Origin: Muribaculaceae bacterium
GTDB taxonomy: Bacteria; Bacteroidota; Bacteroidia; Bacteroidales; Muribaculaceae
Assembly: GCA_017935045.1 (NCBI GenBank)
Contig: JAGBIJ010000058.1
Location: 1-37,265 of the forward strand
Direction of reading: 5' to 3'
Length of the DNA: 37,265 nucleotides
Below, one piece after another: positions 8,208 to 16,568 of this stretch (position 1 is its first letter; the number at the start of each line of letters is the position of its first letter). Under the pieces are notes generated by a model. That model saw only the letters and a list, made by a program, of their open reading frames with translations. It was not told where the DNA came from and did no database searches. The translations under genes were made by a program, and so were the position numbers.

Positions 8208-9080
8208 ATGGCAAAATTCAGATTCAGACGATACCGTATCGCACTTGAAAACCGGTCCACCCTGCAGAAGACGTGGAGCATACAGATAAGCAGCTGGCGT
8301 CTGTGGCTCACACTTGCAGTGTGTGCCCTGATGTTCGCAGGTATCGGCGCACTGGTCGTGGCTCTCACTCCGGTCAAGCGCTCGGTACCGGGATTCATGA
8401 CCGGTTCGGACCGCACCGCCACTCTGTCGGCCATTACACGCATAGATTCCATCGCCGCACTGCTGAAGGCCAACCAGGCCTATATCGACAATCTGACTGC
8501 CCTGCTTGACGAAAACCGTCTTCCGGCCGACTCTTCCTCAGCCGCCACACGTCTGGCGCCGCTGCCGCTGGAATCGCTGCGCACAGCTTCGGAGCGCGAA
8601 CGCAAATTCGTAGCCTCTATCGACGACCGCGAACGATATAACCTCAACGTCCTCTCTCCTCTGGCGGCCGAAAGTATGATTTTCTCGCCCCCGGCAGACG
8701 GGGGGATAGTCGACGCCGGCTCGGCACGCAGCCGGCTGCTGAAACTGATCGTACCTGCCGGACAAGGCGTCAACGCCATCATGGACGGGCGTGTCATAGA
8801 GCGCACTTTCGACAGCGCCGATGCCTCGTACACTCTGCTCATACAGGGCAACCGCGGCTTTCTGGTGCGTTACACACATCTGGCAGTCCCCCTGGCCGAA
8901 GCCGGAGAGTCTGTCACGGCAGGACAGCGGCTCTCCGTACACGAAGGGCGAAAAAAGACGCGTACGCTGTACGTAGGCATCGAAATGTGGCGCGAGGGCA
9001 CGCCGCTGGTGCCCGGCGACTATCTGTACCGTACCGAGCGTCAGCAGCCGGAACCCATAGAAGCCCCCAGAGGCAAATGA
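8208..9080 (+). CDS. Membrane-anchored LytM/M23-like protein, catalytically degenerate
   Basis: 290 residues. A basic N-terminus is followed by one transmembrane helix (about 31-53), then a periplasmic segment. A LytM/peptidase M23-like fold lies at about 165-275, recognisable from the order GQGVNAIMDGRVI, YTLLIQGNRGFLVRYTHL, GESVTAGQRLS and a final GTPLVPGDYLY. The zinc ligands of active M23 enzymes are missing: the usual HxxxD before the dGxV strand is replaced by RLLKLIVP, and the HxH strand reads LYVGIEM. It therefore probably acts as a regulatory or scaffolding LytM protein of the EnvC/NlpD kind rather than an endopeptidase. It is first in the unit, 13 nt ahead of dxr. Confidence 0.75.
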   Translation: MAKFRFRRYRIALENRSTLQKTWSIQISSWRLWLTLAVCALMFAGIGALVVALTPVKRSVPGFMTGSDRTATLSAITRIDSIAALLKANQAYIDNLTALLDENRLPADSSSAATRLAPLPLESLRTASERERKFVASIDDRERYNLNVLSPLAAESMIFSPPADGGIVDAGSARSRLLKLIVPAGQGVNAIMDGRVIERTFDSADASYTLLIQGNRGFLVRYTHLAVPLAEAGESVTAGQRLSVHEGRKKTRTLYVGIEMWREGTPLVPGDYLYRTERQQPEPIEAPRGK

Positions 9081-9093
9081 CATACTGACAACA

Positions 9094-10269
9094 ATGACAG
9101 AACACAATACTAAAAGCATAGCAATACTGGGCAGCACAGGCTCCATCGGAACACAGACGCTCGACATAGTGGAGGAATACCCGTCGCGTTTTCGTGTAGC
9201 CGTGCTTACGGCACGCAGCAACGTAGACCTGCTGGCAGCCCAGGCCCGGAAATTTCTGCCCCGCAAGGTGGTAATCGCTCGTGAAGAACTGCTGCCGCGC
9301 CTCCGCAGTCTGCTGGACGGACTCCCCATAGAGACAGCAGCCGGTTCCGCTGCGATAGAGGAGTGTGTGGCCCACGAAGACATAGATGTCGTAGTGACAG
9401 CCATGGTCGGATATTCCGGTCTGGCTCCTACCATCAATGCCATACGCCACGACAAGTGCATAGCCCTGGCCAACAAGGAGACACTGGTGGTGGCCGGAGA
9501 ACTGATAACGTCGCTGCTCCGCGGCAGCAAATCGCGCATCATACCGGTAGACAGCGAACATTCAGCCATCTTCCAGTGTCTGGAGGGAGAGGGCACCGAG
9601 CATGCCGCCAAGATTATCCTGACGGCCAGCGGAGGGCCGTTCCGCACTCTCAGCGCCGAGCAACTGCGCCACGTCAGCGTGGCCGACACCCTGCGGCACC
9701 CCAACTGGAATATGGGAGCCAAGGTCACGGTCGACTCTGCGTCGATGATGAACAAAGGGTTTGAAATGATCGAGGCTCACTGGCTGTTCGGGTGTCCGGC
9801 CCGCCAGATTGAAGTCGTGGTGCATCCGCAAAGTATAGTACACAGCATGGTGCAGTTTGAAGACGGCTCAATCAAGGCCCAGCTTGGAGTGCCGGACATG
9901 CATCTGCCCATCCGCTACGCCCTCGGCTATCCCGAGCGACTGCAGACCGGCCAGCCTCCGCTCAACCTGAGTCAGTACAGCAATCTTACTTTCGAGGCTC
10001 CGGACATGGAGAAATTTCCGCTGCTCGGCTATGCTTTCGATTGTATCGAGGCCGGCGGCAACGCTCCATGCGTGCTCAACGCCGCCAACGAAATAGCCGT
10101 AGCCGCGTTCCTGGCGGGCCGCATGCCTTTCTGGAAGATGCCACATCTGGTCCAGCGTACGCTGGAGGCCATACCTTACAGTCCGCATACCGACTACGGG
10201 ACCCTGGTGGAGACCAATGCCCGCGCCCGCGAGGCAGCGACAGAGCTGCTGCCGCTTTTTTCTGAGTGA
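9094..10269 (+). CDS. dxr: 1-deoxy-D-xylulose 5-phosphate reductoisomerase
   Basis: 391 residues, normal length. It catalyses the NADPH-dependent conversion of DXP to 2-C-methylerythritol 4-phosphate, the committed step of the MEP isoprenoid pathway, in the cytoplasm. The NADPH-binding loop GSTGSIG is at 13-19. Metal and substrate residues are in PVDSEHSAIFQ (D153, E155) and MNKGFEMIEAHWLF (about 219-232). The flexible-loop region LRHPNWNMG and the substrate motif SASMMNKG are intact. It lies 13 nt after the LytM gene and 89 nt before rseP. The dxr-rseP order recurs in many bacteria and links isoprenoid carrier supply with envelope maintenance. Confidence 0.97.
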   Translation: MTEHNTKSIAILGSTGSIGTQTLDIVEEYPSRFRVAVLTARSNVDLLAAQARKFLPRKVVIAREELLPRLRSLLDGLPIETAAGSAAIEECVAHEDIDVVVTAMVGYSGLAPTINAIRHDKCIALANKETLVVAGELITSLLRGSKSRIIPVDSEHSAIFQCLEGEGTEHAAKIILTASGGPFRTLSAEQLRHVSVADTLRHPNWNMGAKVTVDSASMMNKGFEMIEAHWLFGCPARQIEVVVHPQSIVHSMVQFEDGSIKAQLGVPDMHLPIRYALGYPERLQTGQPPLNLSQYSNLTFEAPDMEKFPLLGYAFDCIEAGGNAPCVLNAANEIAVAAFLAGRMPFWKMPHLVQRTLEAIPYSPHTDYGTLVETNARAREAATELLPLFSE

Positions 10270-10358
10270 CTAATCATATCATTATCCTGCAGTGACAAAC
10301 AGATGTTCCCGCGCATAGCGGCGTTTGCCTGCCGACAGTTTCATAAACAACAGAAATT

Positions 10359-11834
10359 TTGGAAACATTCTTGATCAAAGCGGCCCAGCTGATACTGGCG
10401 TTCGCAATACTGGTAATAATCCACGAGTTCGGTCACTTTGTATTTGCCCGCATATTTGGCGTGCGGGTCGAGAAATTCTATATCTTCTTCGACCCCTGGT
10501 TCGAGCTGATGAAGTGGAAGCCGAAAAAGTATTTCAGCATTTTCGGCAAATCTAAAAAACGCCCTGCCGCAGAGTCGGACAAGGGACGGCAGGCTGACGC
10601 CGACTGCGATGACGCAGCCAAAGACGGAAACAAAAGCCGGCGCGGCTCGTTCTGGGGCGACACGGAGTATGGAATCGGATGGCTGCCGCTGGGCGGCTAT
10701 TGCAAGATTTCCGGCATGATCGACGAGTCGATGGACACAGAGCAGATGAAGCTGCCGCCAAAGCCCTATGAGTTCCGCACCAAGCCTACATGGCAGCGGT
10801 TGCTCATCATGGTGGCCGGCGTGCTGTTCAACTTTCTGCTCGCCATCCTGATATACGCCGGCATAACCTGGTGGTGGGGCGACGACTACGTCCCATTCAG
10901 CGAAAGCAAAGGGCTGATCCGATATTCGGACACGGCACAGAAATACGGCTTCCGCGACGGAGACATACCCCTTACGGCCGATGGAAAGCCGCTGGACAAT
11001 CCCGGCGAGGACATGTTTGACCTGGGTTCGGCCCGGACAGTAGCTGTATTGCGCGGCGCCGACACCGTGACTCTCTCGTTGCCCGCTGACTTCATGATGA
11101 AGCTGGAGAAAGGAGCCGAGACCGACAGCCGAAAGATAGCTCTGCTGGATATGGACATTCCGGTAGTAATCCACAGTATCGTCAGCGAGTCAAGCCGAAA
11201 GGCAGGCCTCAAAGAGGGAGACCACATCATAGCTCTCGACGGAACCCCGACTGAGGGCGCCACAGTCTTCCTCGAAACGCTGGCCGGAAAACCCGCCAAC
11301 AAGACTGTAGACATCACGGTAACGCGCGGCGCCGGTCAGGCCACCGACACGCTCGTAATCCCCGTCAAACTGGACGAAAACTCCAAGATAGGCTTCCAGT
11401 TTGAGAACGACATGCGCAAGCTATTCAATGTCAAGACAGTACGCTACGGATTTTTTGAGTCCTTCCCTGTCGGAGTAAGCAAAGGAGCGTCAAAGATGGC
11501 AACCTACGTCAGCAGCCTCAAATACATCTTTACCAAAGAGGGCGCGCAGAGTATCGGCGGCTTCGGCGCCATAGGAAGCATGTTCCCCGAAAAATGGAAC
11601 TGGATAGCCTTCTGGAACATCGCGGCCTTCCTCTCCGTAGCGCTTGCATTTATGAATATCCTGCCTATTCCGGGTCTGGACGGCGGCCACGTGATGTTTC
11701 TGCTCTATGAGGTGATCTTCCGCCGCAAACCGGGCGAGAAATTTATGGAATACGCCCAGATGGCAGGCATGATTTTCCTCATACTGCTGCTGCTGTACGC
11801 CAACGGCATGGATATAATACGATTTTTCAAGTAA
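10359..11834 (+). CDS. rseP: RIP zinc metalloprotease RseP (site-2 protease)
   Basis: 491 residues, an integral membrane protease that cuts transmembrane substrates such as anti-sigma factors and leftover signal peptides. The zinc motif HEFGH is at 22-26 in the first helix. The third ligand is in PGLDGGH (about 438-444), and a PDZ region lies between them (around IVSESSRKAGLKEGDHIIALDG). The start is a TTG at 10359: METFLIKAAQ fits the N-terminus of Bacteroidales homologues and no ATG is available upstream. The cytoplasmic loop after KYFSIFGKSKK carries a charged, low-complexity insert of about 40 residues before WGDTEYGIGWLPLGGY. The protein ends with a final helix and RFFK, 6 nt before the next gene. 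Confidence 0.93.
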   Translation: METFLIKAAQLILAFAILVIIHEFGHFVFARIFGVRVEKFYIFFDPWFELMKWKPKKYFSIFGKSKKRPAAESDKGRQADADCDDAAKDGNKSRRGSFWGDTEYGIGWLPLGGYCKISGMIDESMDTEQMKLPPKPYEFRTKPTWQRLLIMVAGVLFNFLLAILIYAGITWWWGDDYVPFSESKGLIRYSDTAQKYGFRDGDIPLTADGKPLDNPGEDMFDLGSARTVAVLRGADTVTLSLPADFMMKLEKGAETDSRKIALLDMDIPVVIHSIVSESSRKAGLKEGDHIIALDGTPTEGATVFLETLAGKPANKTVDITVTRGAGQATDTLVIPVKLDENSKIGFQFENDMRKLFNVKTVRYGFFESFPVGVSKGASKMATYVSSLKYIFTKEGAQSIGGFGAIGSMFPEKWNWIAFWNIAAFLSVALAFMNILPIPGLDGGHVMFLLYEVIFRRKPGEKFMEYAQMAGMIFLILLLLYANGMDIIRFFK

Positions 11835-11840
11835 CATATA

Positions 11841-13022
11841 ATGAAGGAATTACCCATCATACAGCTGAAGCGGGGCAAAGAGGAGAGTCTTCTCCGCTTC
11901 CATCCCTGGGTCTTCTCGGGAGCTATAGCCCGCGTCCCCGACAATGTGGAGGAGGGCGATCTGGTCAAGGTCGTCAGCTCCACGGGCGAGACAATAGGCG
12001 TGGGGCACTATCAGATAGGCTCTATAGCCGTACGCGTGCTGGTCTTCGGCGCCGACCGGCTGCCTGAAGATTATTTCTCACGGCGACTGGCCGAGGCCTG
12101 GCGGATGCGTCAGACCCTGGGGCTGATGCGCGAAGACAACAACTGCATGCGCCTGGTCCACGGCGAAGGGGACTTCATGCCCGGTCTGGTTGTAGACATC
12201 TATGGTTCCACAGCTGTCATGCAGGCCCACTCTCCCGGCATGCACTTCTGCCGCAACGAGATAGCCAGCGCGCTGAGCGAGCTGCCCGGTATACGCAGCG
12301 TCTACTACAAGAGCGACACCACGCTGCCCTACAAAGCCAATCTCGATCCGGTAAACGCCTACCTGCTGGGCAGTTATGACGGCAGCGTAGCCATGGAGAA
12401 CGGACTGCTCTTCAACATCGACTGGCTGCGCGGCCAGAAGACCGGATTCTTCATAGACCAGCGCGACAACCGCGCGTTGCTGGAGCGCTACGCCAAGGGC
12501 CGCGAAGTGCTGAATATGTTCTGCTACACCGGCGGATTCTCTGTCTACGCCATGCGCGGACAGGCAAAGAGGGTGGATTCGGTCGACTCATCAGCCAAGG
12601 CAATCGCCCTTACCGACGCAAATATAGCGCTGAATTTCGCCGATGACCCGCGCCACCGCTCGTTCGCAACAGATGCCTTCAAGTTCTTAGGCGAGATGGA
12701 AAAAGGCGCCTATGATCTGATAATCCTTGACCCGCCTGCTTTCGCCAAGCACCGCGGCGCGCTAAAAAACGGTCTGCTCGGCTACCGTAAGCTTAACGCG
12801 AAGGCGTTTGAGAAAATCAGGCCCGGAGGCATACTGTTCACATTCTCCTGCTCGCAGGTGGTAAGCCGCGACATGTTCCGCATGGCCGTCTTCACAGCCG
12901 CAGCGCAGTCCGGACGCAAGGTGCGCATACTCCACCAGCTGACGCAGCCTGCCGACCATCCCGTCAACATCTATCATCCCGAAGGGGAATATCTCAAGGG
13001 ACTCGTACTCTACGTAGAATAA
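11841..13022 (+). CDS. rlmI: RlmI-like class I SAM-dependent 23S rRNA cytosine methyltransferase
   Basis: 393 residues. An N-terminal PUA-like RNA-binding domain (about 1-80, LKRGKEESLLRFHPWVFSGAI) is followed by a linker domain and a Rossmann SAM-methyltransferase domain from about 190. The SAM-binding strand reads EVLNMFCYTGGFSVYAM. The catalytic motifs are DPPAF (297-301) and TFSCSQ, with the likely nucleophilic cysteine at about 337. This architecture matches the RlmI/YccW family that makes m5C1962 in 23S rRNA, although other COG1092 members differ in target. Only 6 nt separate it from rseP, so it is co-transcribed and probably translationally coupled. Confidence 0.88.
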   Translation: MKELPIIQLKRGKEESLLRFHPWVFSGAIARVPDNVEEGDLVKVVSSTGETIGVGHYQIGSIAVRVLVFGADRLPEDYFSRRLAEAWRMRQTLGLMREDNNCMRLVHGEGDFMPGLVVDIYGSTAVMQAHSPGMHFCRNEIASALSELPGIRSVYYKSDTTLPYKANLDPVNAYLLGSYDGSVAMENGLLFNIDWLRGQKTGFFIDQRDNRALLERYAKGREVLNMFCYTGGFSVYAMRGQAKRVDSVDSSAKAIALTDANIALNFADDPRHRSFATDAFKFLGEMEKGAYDLIILDPPAFAKHRGALKNGLLGYRKLNAKAFEKIRPGGILFTFSCSQVVSRDMFRMAVFTAAAQSGRKVRILHQLTQPADHPVNIYHPEGEYLKGLVLYVE

Positions 13023-13039
13023 CCAATACTTATCCCATT

Positions 13040-13501
13040 ATGAAGCAATCTTTCAAAATCCTGTTCTGCAGTCTCTGCCTGCTGGGCGGCGCCATAGGCG
13101 CGACACCGGCCGCCGATGCCGCCTCGCCTAAAGCCAAACGGACTTCTACCGCCAGGAAGAACACTACGGCCCAATCGCTAAAATCCATTTTCCAGAGCAA
13201 CATAGGTCAATATCCCTTTGAGATAAACCTGCTCAAGAAGCCAGCGCTTAAAAACCGTCTGGTAAAACTTATGGGAGCATCCAGATATAATTATATGTGC
13301 AACAACTTCGACACGCAGACCCCTATAGAATTTGAAAACTGGAATTACCATACCTTCGCCTGCCAGCAGCACAACTGCGGCGGCACTGAATTTGAGATCA
13401 GCTACAACCCCCAGACAGACAATCTCTGCGTACGTTACCGCGTGAACGGCAATGAGAAAATCTTCAAGGAGAAATCGGGCAACGCATCCTGGGATTACTG
13501 A
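13040..13501 (+). CDS. Small secreted protein with an Ivy-like lysozyme-inhibitor loop
   Basis: 153 residues. A signal peptide (about 1-28) and a basic Ala/Thr/Lys linker precede a compact domain from about 45. The striking feature is HTFACQQHNCGG: C108-x-x-H111-N-C113. This has the spacing of the CKPHDC loop that Ivy (inhibitor of vertebrate lysozyme) inserts into the lysozyme active site, closed by a disulfide. After it comes a beta-hairpin-like stretch (EFEISYNPQTDNLCVRYRV), again as in Ivy-type folds. Overall similarity outside the loop is not obvious by eye, so the assignment is a hypothesis. It lies 17 nt after rlmI and 49 nt before the M49 peptidase in the envelope-rich unit. A periplasmic guard against host or phage lysozyme would fit this setting. 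Confidence 0.55.
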   Translation: MKQSFKILFCSLCLLGGAIGATPAADAASPKAKRTSTARKNTTAQSLKSIFQSNIGQYPFEINLLKKPALKNRLVKLMGASRYNYMCNNFDTQTPIEFENWNYHTFACQQHNCGGTEFEISYNPQTDNLCVRYRVNGNEKIFKEKSGNASWDY

Positions 13502-13550
13502 TCCGCCACTACCACCCATCCATAGCAACCGCAAAAAATTATTACCATAA

Positions 13551-15575
13551 ATGAAAAAGACTATCCCGACATTAGCTCTGGGCACCATGCTCACATTCGG
13601 TGCCTCGGCCGTGGAAAACAAAGACTTCAACTACATCGTAGACCGCTTCGCCGACATCGAGGTACTCCGCTACGAGGTGCCCGGTTTCAAAAACCTGACC
13701 ACCTCGCAGAAAGCAATGATCTATTACCTGAACCAAGCCGCACAGACTGGCCGCGACATCATCTGGGACCAGAACTGCCGTTACAACCTGCCAGTGCGCA
13801 CTCTGCTGGAAAACGTATATACCAATTATAAAGGCGACCGAAGCTCTAAAGACTTCAAAGCCTTTGAGCAGTATCTGAAGCAGGTATGGTTCGGCAACGG
13901 CATACACCACCACTACTCTACCGACAAATTCGTACCCGGCTTCTCGCAGGCGTTCTTCACGGAGCAGGTCAACGCTCTGCCTGCCGACAAGCTGCCCGGG
14001 GGCTACGCTTCCCGCGAGGCCATGATGGAGGAGCTGACACCGGTAATCTTCGATCCCGCCTTTATGGCCAAGCGTGTGAACCAGGACGGCACACAGGACG
14101 TAATAGCCACCTCAGCCACCAATCTTTACGGCCCCGGCGTGACGCAGGCCGAGGTAGAGGAATACTATTCGCGTCTGAAGGATCCCAACGACCCGACCCC
14201 CGTCTCCTACGGACTGAACGCCCGCGTGGTCAAAGAAGACGGTAAAATCAAAGAGCAGCACTATCAGCTCAACGGACTCTACGGCCCCGCTATCGCCAAA
14301 ATCATATACTACCTCTCCAAAGCACGCGAGTATGCCGAAAACGATGCTCAGAAAAACTATATCGCATCGCTGATAGACTACTACATTACCGGCGACCTCA
14401 AGAAGTTCGACGAGTATTCCATCCTCTGGGCTGAGGACACCAAGAGTGAAGTCGACTTCGTCAACGGCTTCATAGAGAGCTACGGCGACCCTCTGGGCAT
14501 GACCGGCTCCTGGGAGTCATACGTCAACTTCAAGAACATACCCTCGTCCCGCCGTACGGAAATCATCAGCGGCAACGCCCAGTGGTTTGAAGACCACAGC
14601 CCGGTCGATCCGAATTTCCGCAAACCGCACGTCAAGGGTGTGAGCGCAAAGGTCATAACTGCCGCCATGCTCGGCGGAGACGCTTTCCCGGCGACAGCCA
14701 TAGGCATCAATCTGCCTAACGCCAACTGGATACGCGCCGCCCACGGCTCCAAGTCAGTGACCCTGGAAAATATTACGGAGGCTTACGCCATGGCTTCGCG
14801 CGGCAACGGCTTCAATGATGAATTCGTCATTGACCCGGCCACTTCCAAGCTGATGGACGACTGGCTGTACATTACAGACATGCTGCATACGGACCTGCAC
14901 GAGTGCCTGGGCCACGGCTCCGGCCGTCTGATGCCTGGCGTAGACCCTGACGCGCTCAAGGAACACGGCTCCACGCTGGAGGAGACCCGCGCCGACCTCT
15001 TCGCACTCTATTATCTGGCCGACCCAAAGCTTCAGGAACTGGGCATACTCGACAATCCCGAAGCATATAAATCGGAATACTACAAGTATCTGCTCAACGG
15101 CCTTATGACCCAGCTCAATCGCATAGAACTCGGCAAAGATGTGGAAGAAGCCCACATGCGCAACAGGCAGCTCATATCCAAATGGGTGCTTGAGAAAGGC
15201 AAGAAAGACAAAGTGGTAGAGCTGGTAAAGAAAAACGGCAAGACATACGTGAAAATCAACGATTACCGCAAGCTGCGCGACCTGTTCGGCCAGCTGCTCA
15301 AGGAGGTGCAGCGCATCAAGAGCGAAGGCGACTATGCCGCCGGCAACAAGCTGGTAAACGACTACGGCGTCAAGATTGACAAGAAGCTCCACAAAGAAGT
15401 GCTTGACCGCTATTCCAAACTCGACATACCGCCCTACCGCGGCTTCGTAAACCCCGTATATACGGCTGTCTACGACGACAACGGCAACATTACCGACGTG
15501 ACCATATCTTACGACGAAGGCTACGTCGACCAGATGCTCCGCCTGAGCCGCGACTACTCCACACTGACAAAATAA
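13551..15575 (+). CDS. Secreted dipeptidyl-peptidase III family (M49) metallopeptidase
   Basis: 674 residues with a cleavable signal peptide (about 1-20, ending GASA). The zinc motif HECLGH is at 450-455 (HEXXGH type, unique to M49) and the second motif EETRAD at 477-482 supplies the third ligand. The conserved NGIHHHYS lies at about 117-123. Family members remove dipeptides from peptide N-termini; Bacteroidales versions are exported, so a role in periplasmic peptide breakdown is likely. There is no lipobox. Automated annotation sometimes mislabels such proteins as dihydrofolate reductase, which nothing in this sequence supports. It is the last gene of the unit and is followed by a strong terminator. 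Confidence 0.9.
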   Translation: MKKTIPTLALGTMLTFGASAVENKDFNYIVDRFADIEVLRYEVPGFKNLTTSQKAMIYYLNQAAQTGRDIIWDQNCRYNLPVRTLLENVYTNYKGDRSSKDFKAFEQYLKQVWFGNGIHHHYSTDKFVPGFSQAFFTEQVNALPADKLPGGYASREAMMEELTPVIFDPAFMAKRVNQDGTQDVIATSATNLYGPGVTQAEVEEYYSRLKDPNDPTPVSYGLNARVVKEDGKIKEQHYQLNGLYGPAIAKIIYYLSKAREYAENDAQKNYIASLIDYYITGDLKKFDEYSILWAEDTKSEVDFVNGFIESYGDPLGMTGSWESYVNFKNIPSSRRTEIISGNAQWFEDHSPVDPNFRKPHVKGVSAKVITAAMLGGDAFPATAIGINLPNANWIRAAHGSKSVTLENITEAYAMASRGNGFNDEFVIDPATSKLMDDWLYITDMLHTDLHECLGHGSGRLMPGVDPDALKEHGSTLEETRADLFALYYLADPKLQELGILDNPEAYKSEYYKYLLNGLMTQLNRIELGKDVEEAHMRNRQLISKWVLEKGKKDKVVELVKKNGKTYVKINDYRKLRDLFGQLLKEVQRIKSEGDYAAGNKLVNDYGVKIDKKLHKEVLDRYSKLDIPPYRGFVNPVYTAVYDDNGNITDVTISYDEGYVDQMLRLSRDYSTLTK

Positions 15576-15598
15576 CCCCTATCCCCACCCACATACAA

Positions 15599-15632
15599 GG
15601 ATGCGGACGCCCCGGCGCCCGCATCCTTTTTT
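15599..15632 (+). terminator. Rho-independent terminator ending the LytM-to-M49 unit
   Basis: GGATGCGG (15599-15606) pairs with CCGCATCC (15619-15626). An inner CGCC/GGCG stem is separated by one mismatch, and six T residues follow at 15627-15632. Confidence 0.92.
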
Positions 15633-15707
15633 ACCTCCCACACCATCGGCTGCGACGATGACAGTCCCCTCGGCAAACATTATTTTATGTGCATCTTTTC
15701 GCAAAAA

Positions 15708-15739
15708 TTTGTAAAATTGGTTTATTTTGCTTAACTTCG
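15708..15739 (+). promoter_or_regulatory. Promoter of the three-paralogue unit
   Basis: TTTG (15708-15711), a 20-nt spacer and TAACTTCG (15732-15739) fit the Bacteroidetes consensus with the same T-to-C change seen at 8151. The predicted start is about 25-30 nt before the ATG at 15770. Confidence 0.6.
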
Positions 15740-15769
15740 CGCATCACAAACCCGTAAAAACGTCCTATT

Positions 15770-16531
15770 ATGCGACTTCACACACGATTACTCTCATTAC
15801 TTCTGCTATCGGCAGCTCCCGTCTTCGCTTCCGCGGGCTCGCCGCAGGCAAAACCCGATCATATCTATCTCAAGTCTGGAGAGATGGTAATCGGCGTCAT
15901 TACCGACCAGATTCCGGGAGAATCAGTGACCGTGACGCTACCAGACGGATCCCTGCGTGTAATAAATATCGCCGAAATCAAGCGTACTGACCGCGAGCGC
16001 GACACCGGAGCCGCCAGCCATCGCCTCAACAAAGGCTACAAAGGCATCTACAGCTTCTCTTTCACAAAGGGCGGAGCCAAAGACCTGGCCAGCAATATCC
16101 GCAAACCCTCGTCCGACAACATAGAGCTGGCCGTTGTCCAGGGCTATCAGGTCAACCATTGGCTCTATGCCGGAGCCGGCGTGGCATGGCAGTTCTACTA
16201 CGGCGGTTACAGAGGCAATGAACGCTCTTTCTCCAATTTCCCGATTTTCGCCAATGTCAGAATCAGCCCCTTGCGCAATTATATCACACCGTTTCTTGAC
16301 CTCAGGGGCGGCGGATATGTCGGCAAGCTCCACGGCGCCTACTTCCGTCCATCCCTTGGCGTACGCTTCGGCATTACCCGCAAATGCGGATTCAGTTTCG
16401 CCATAGGATACACTGTGCAGACCATAAGCGGCGACCTCTGGCTCGACCGCGACTTCAAGAGCTTCGACCGCTATTTCAATCTCAAGACCAATCTGAGTGG
16501 TCTGACAATAGCAGCGACCGTTGACCTCTGA
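15770..16531 (+). CDS. Outer-membrane beta-barrel protein, paralogue 1 of 3
   Basis: 253 residues: a signal peptide (about 1-24), then a small N-terminal domain (about 28-75). That domain has the pattern IYLKSGEMVIGVITDQIPGE, a short beta strand, and INIAEIKRTDRER. The SH3/LSm-like YLKsGe..G.i..qiPge...DG..I.dIk.I pattern is widespread in exported Bacteroidetes proteins and its function is unknown to me. From about 90 to the C-terminus come amphipathic strands ending on aromatic residues, consistent with an eight-stranded outer-membrane barrel that ends IAATVDL. It is the most divergent of the three tandem paralogues. The first gene of its unit, it has a clear promoter. Confidence 0.65.
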   Translation: MRLHTRLLSLLLLSAAPVFASAGSPQAKPDHIYLKSGEMVIGVITDQIPGESVTVTLPDGSLRVINIAEIKRTDRERDTGAASHRLNKGYKGIYSFSFTKGGAKDLASNIRKPSSDNIELAVVQGYQVNHWLYAGAGVAWQFYYGGYRGNERSFSNFPIFANVRISPLRNYITPFLDLRGGGYVGKLHGAYFRPSLGVRFGITRKCGFSFAIGYTVQTISGDLWLDRDFKSFDRYFNLKTNLSGLTIAATVDL

Positions 16532-16568
16532 TATACTGAAAGATTTCTAACCAATCCATCAACTGATT

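Noticed and set aside
8538-9755. 405-codon open frame on the minus strand
   Set aside because: Antisense to the LytM gene and dxr, both clearly real; low-complexity, Ser/Arg-rich peptide.
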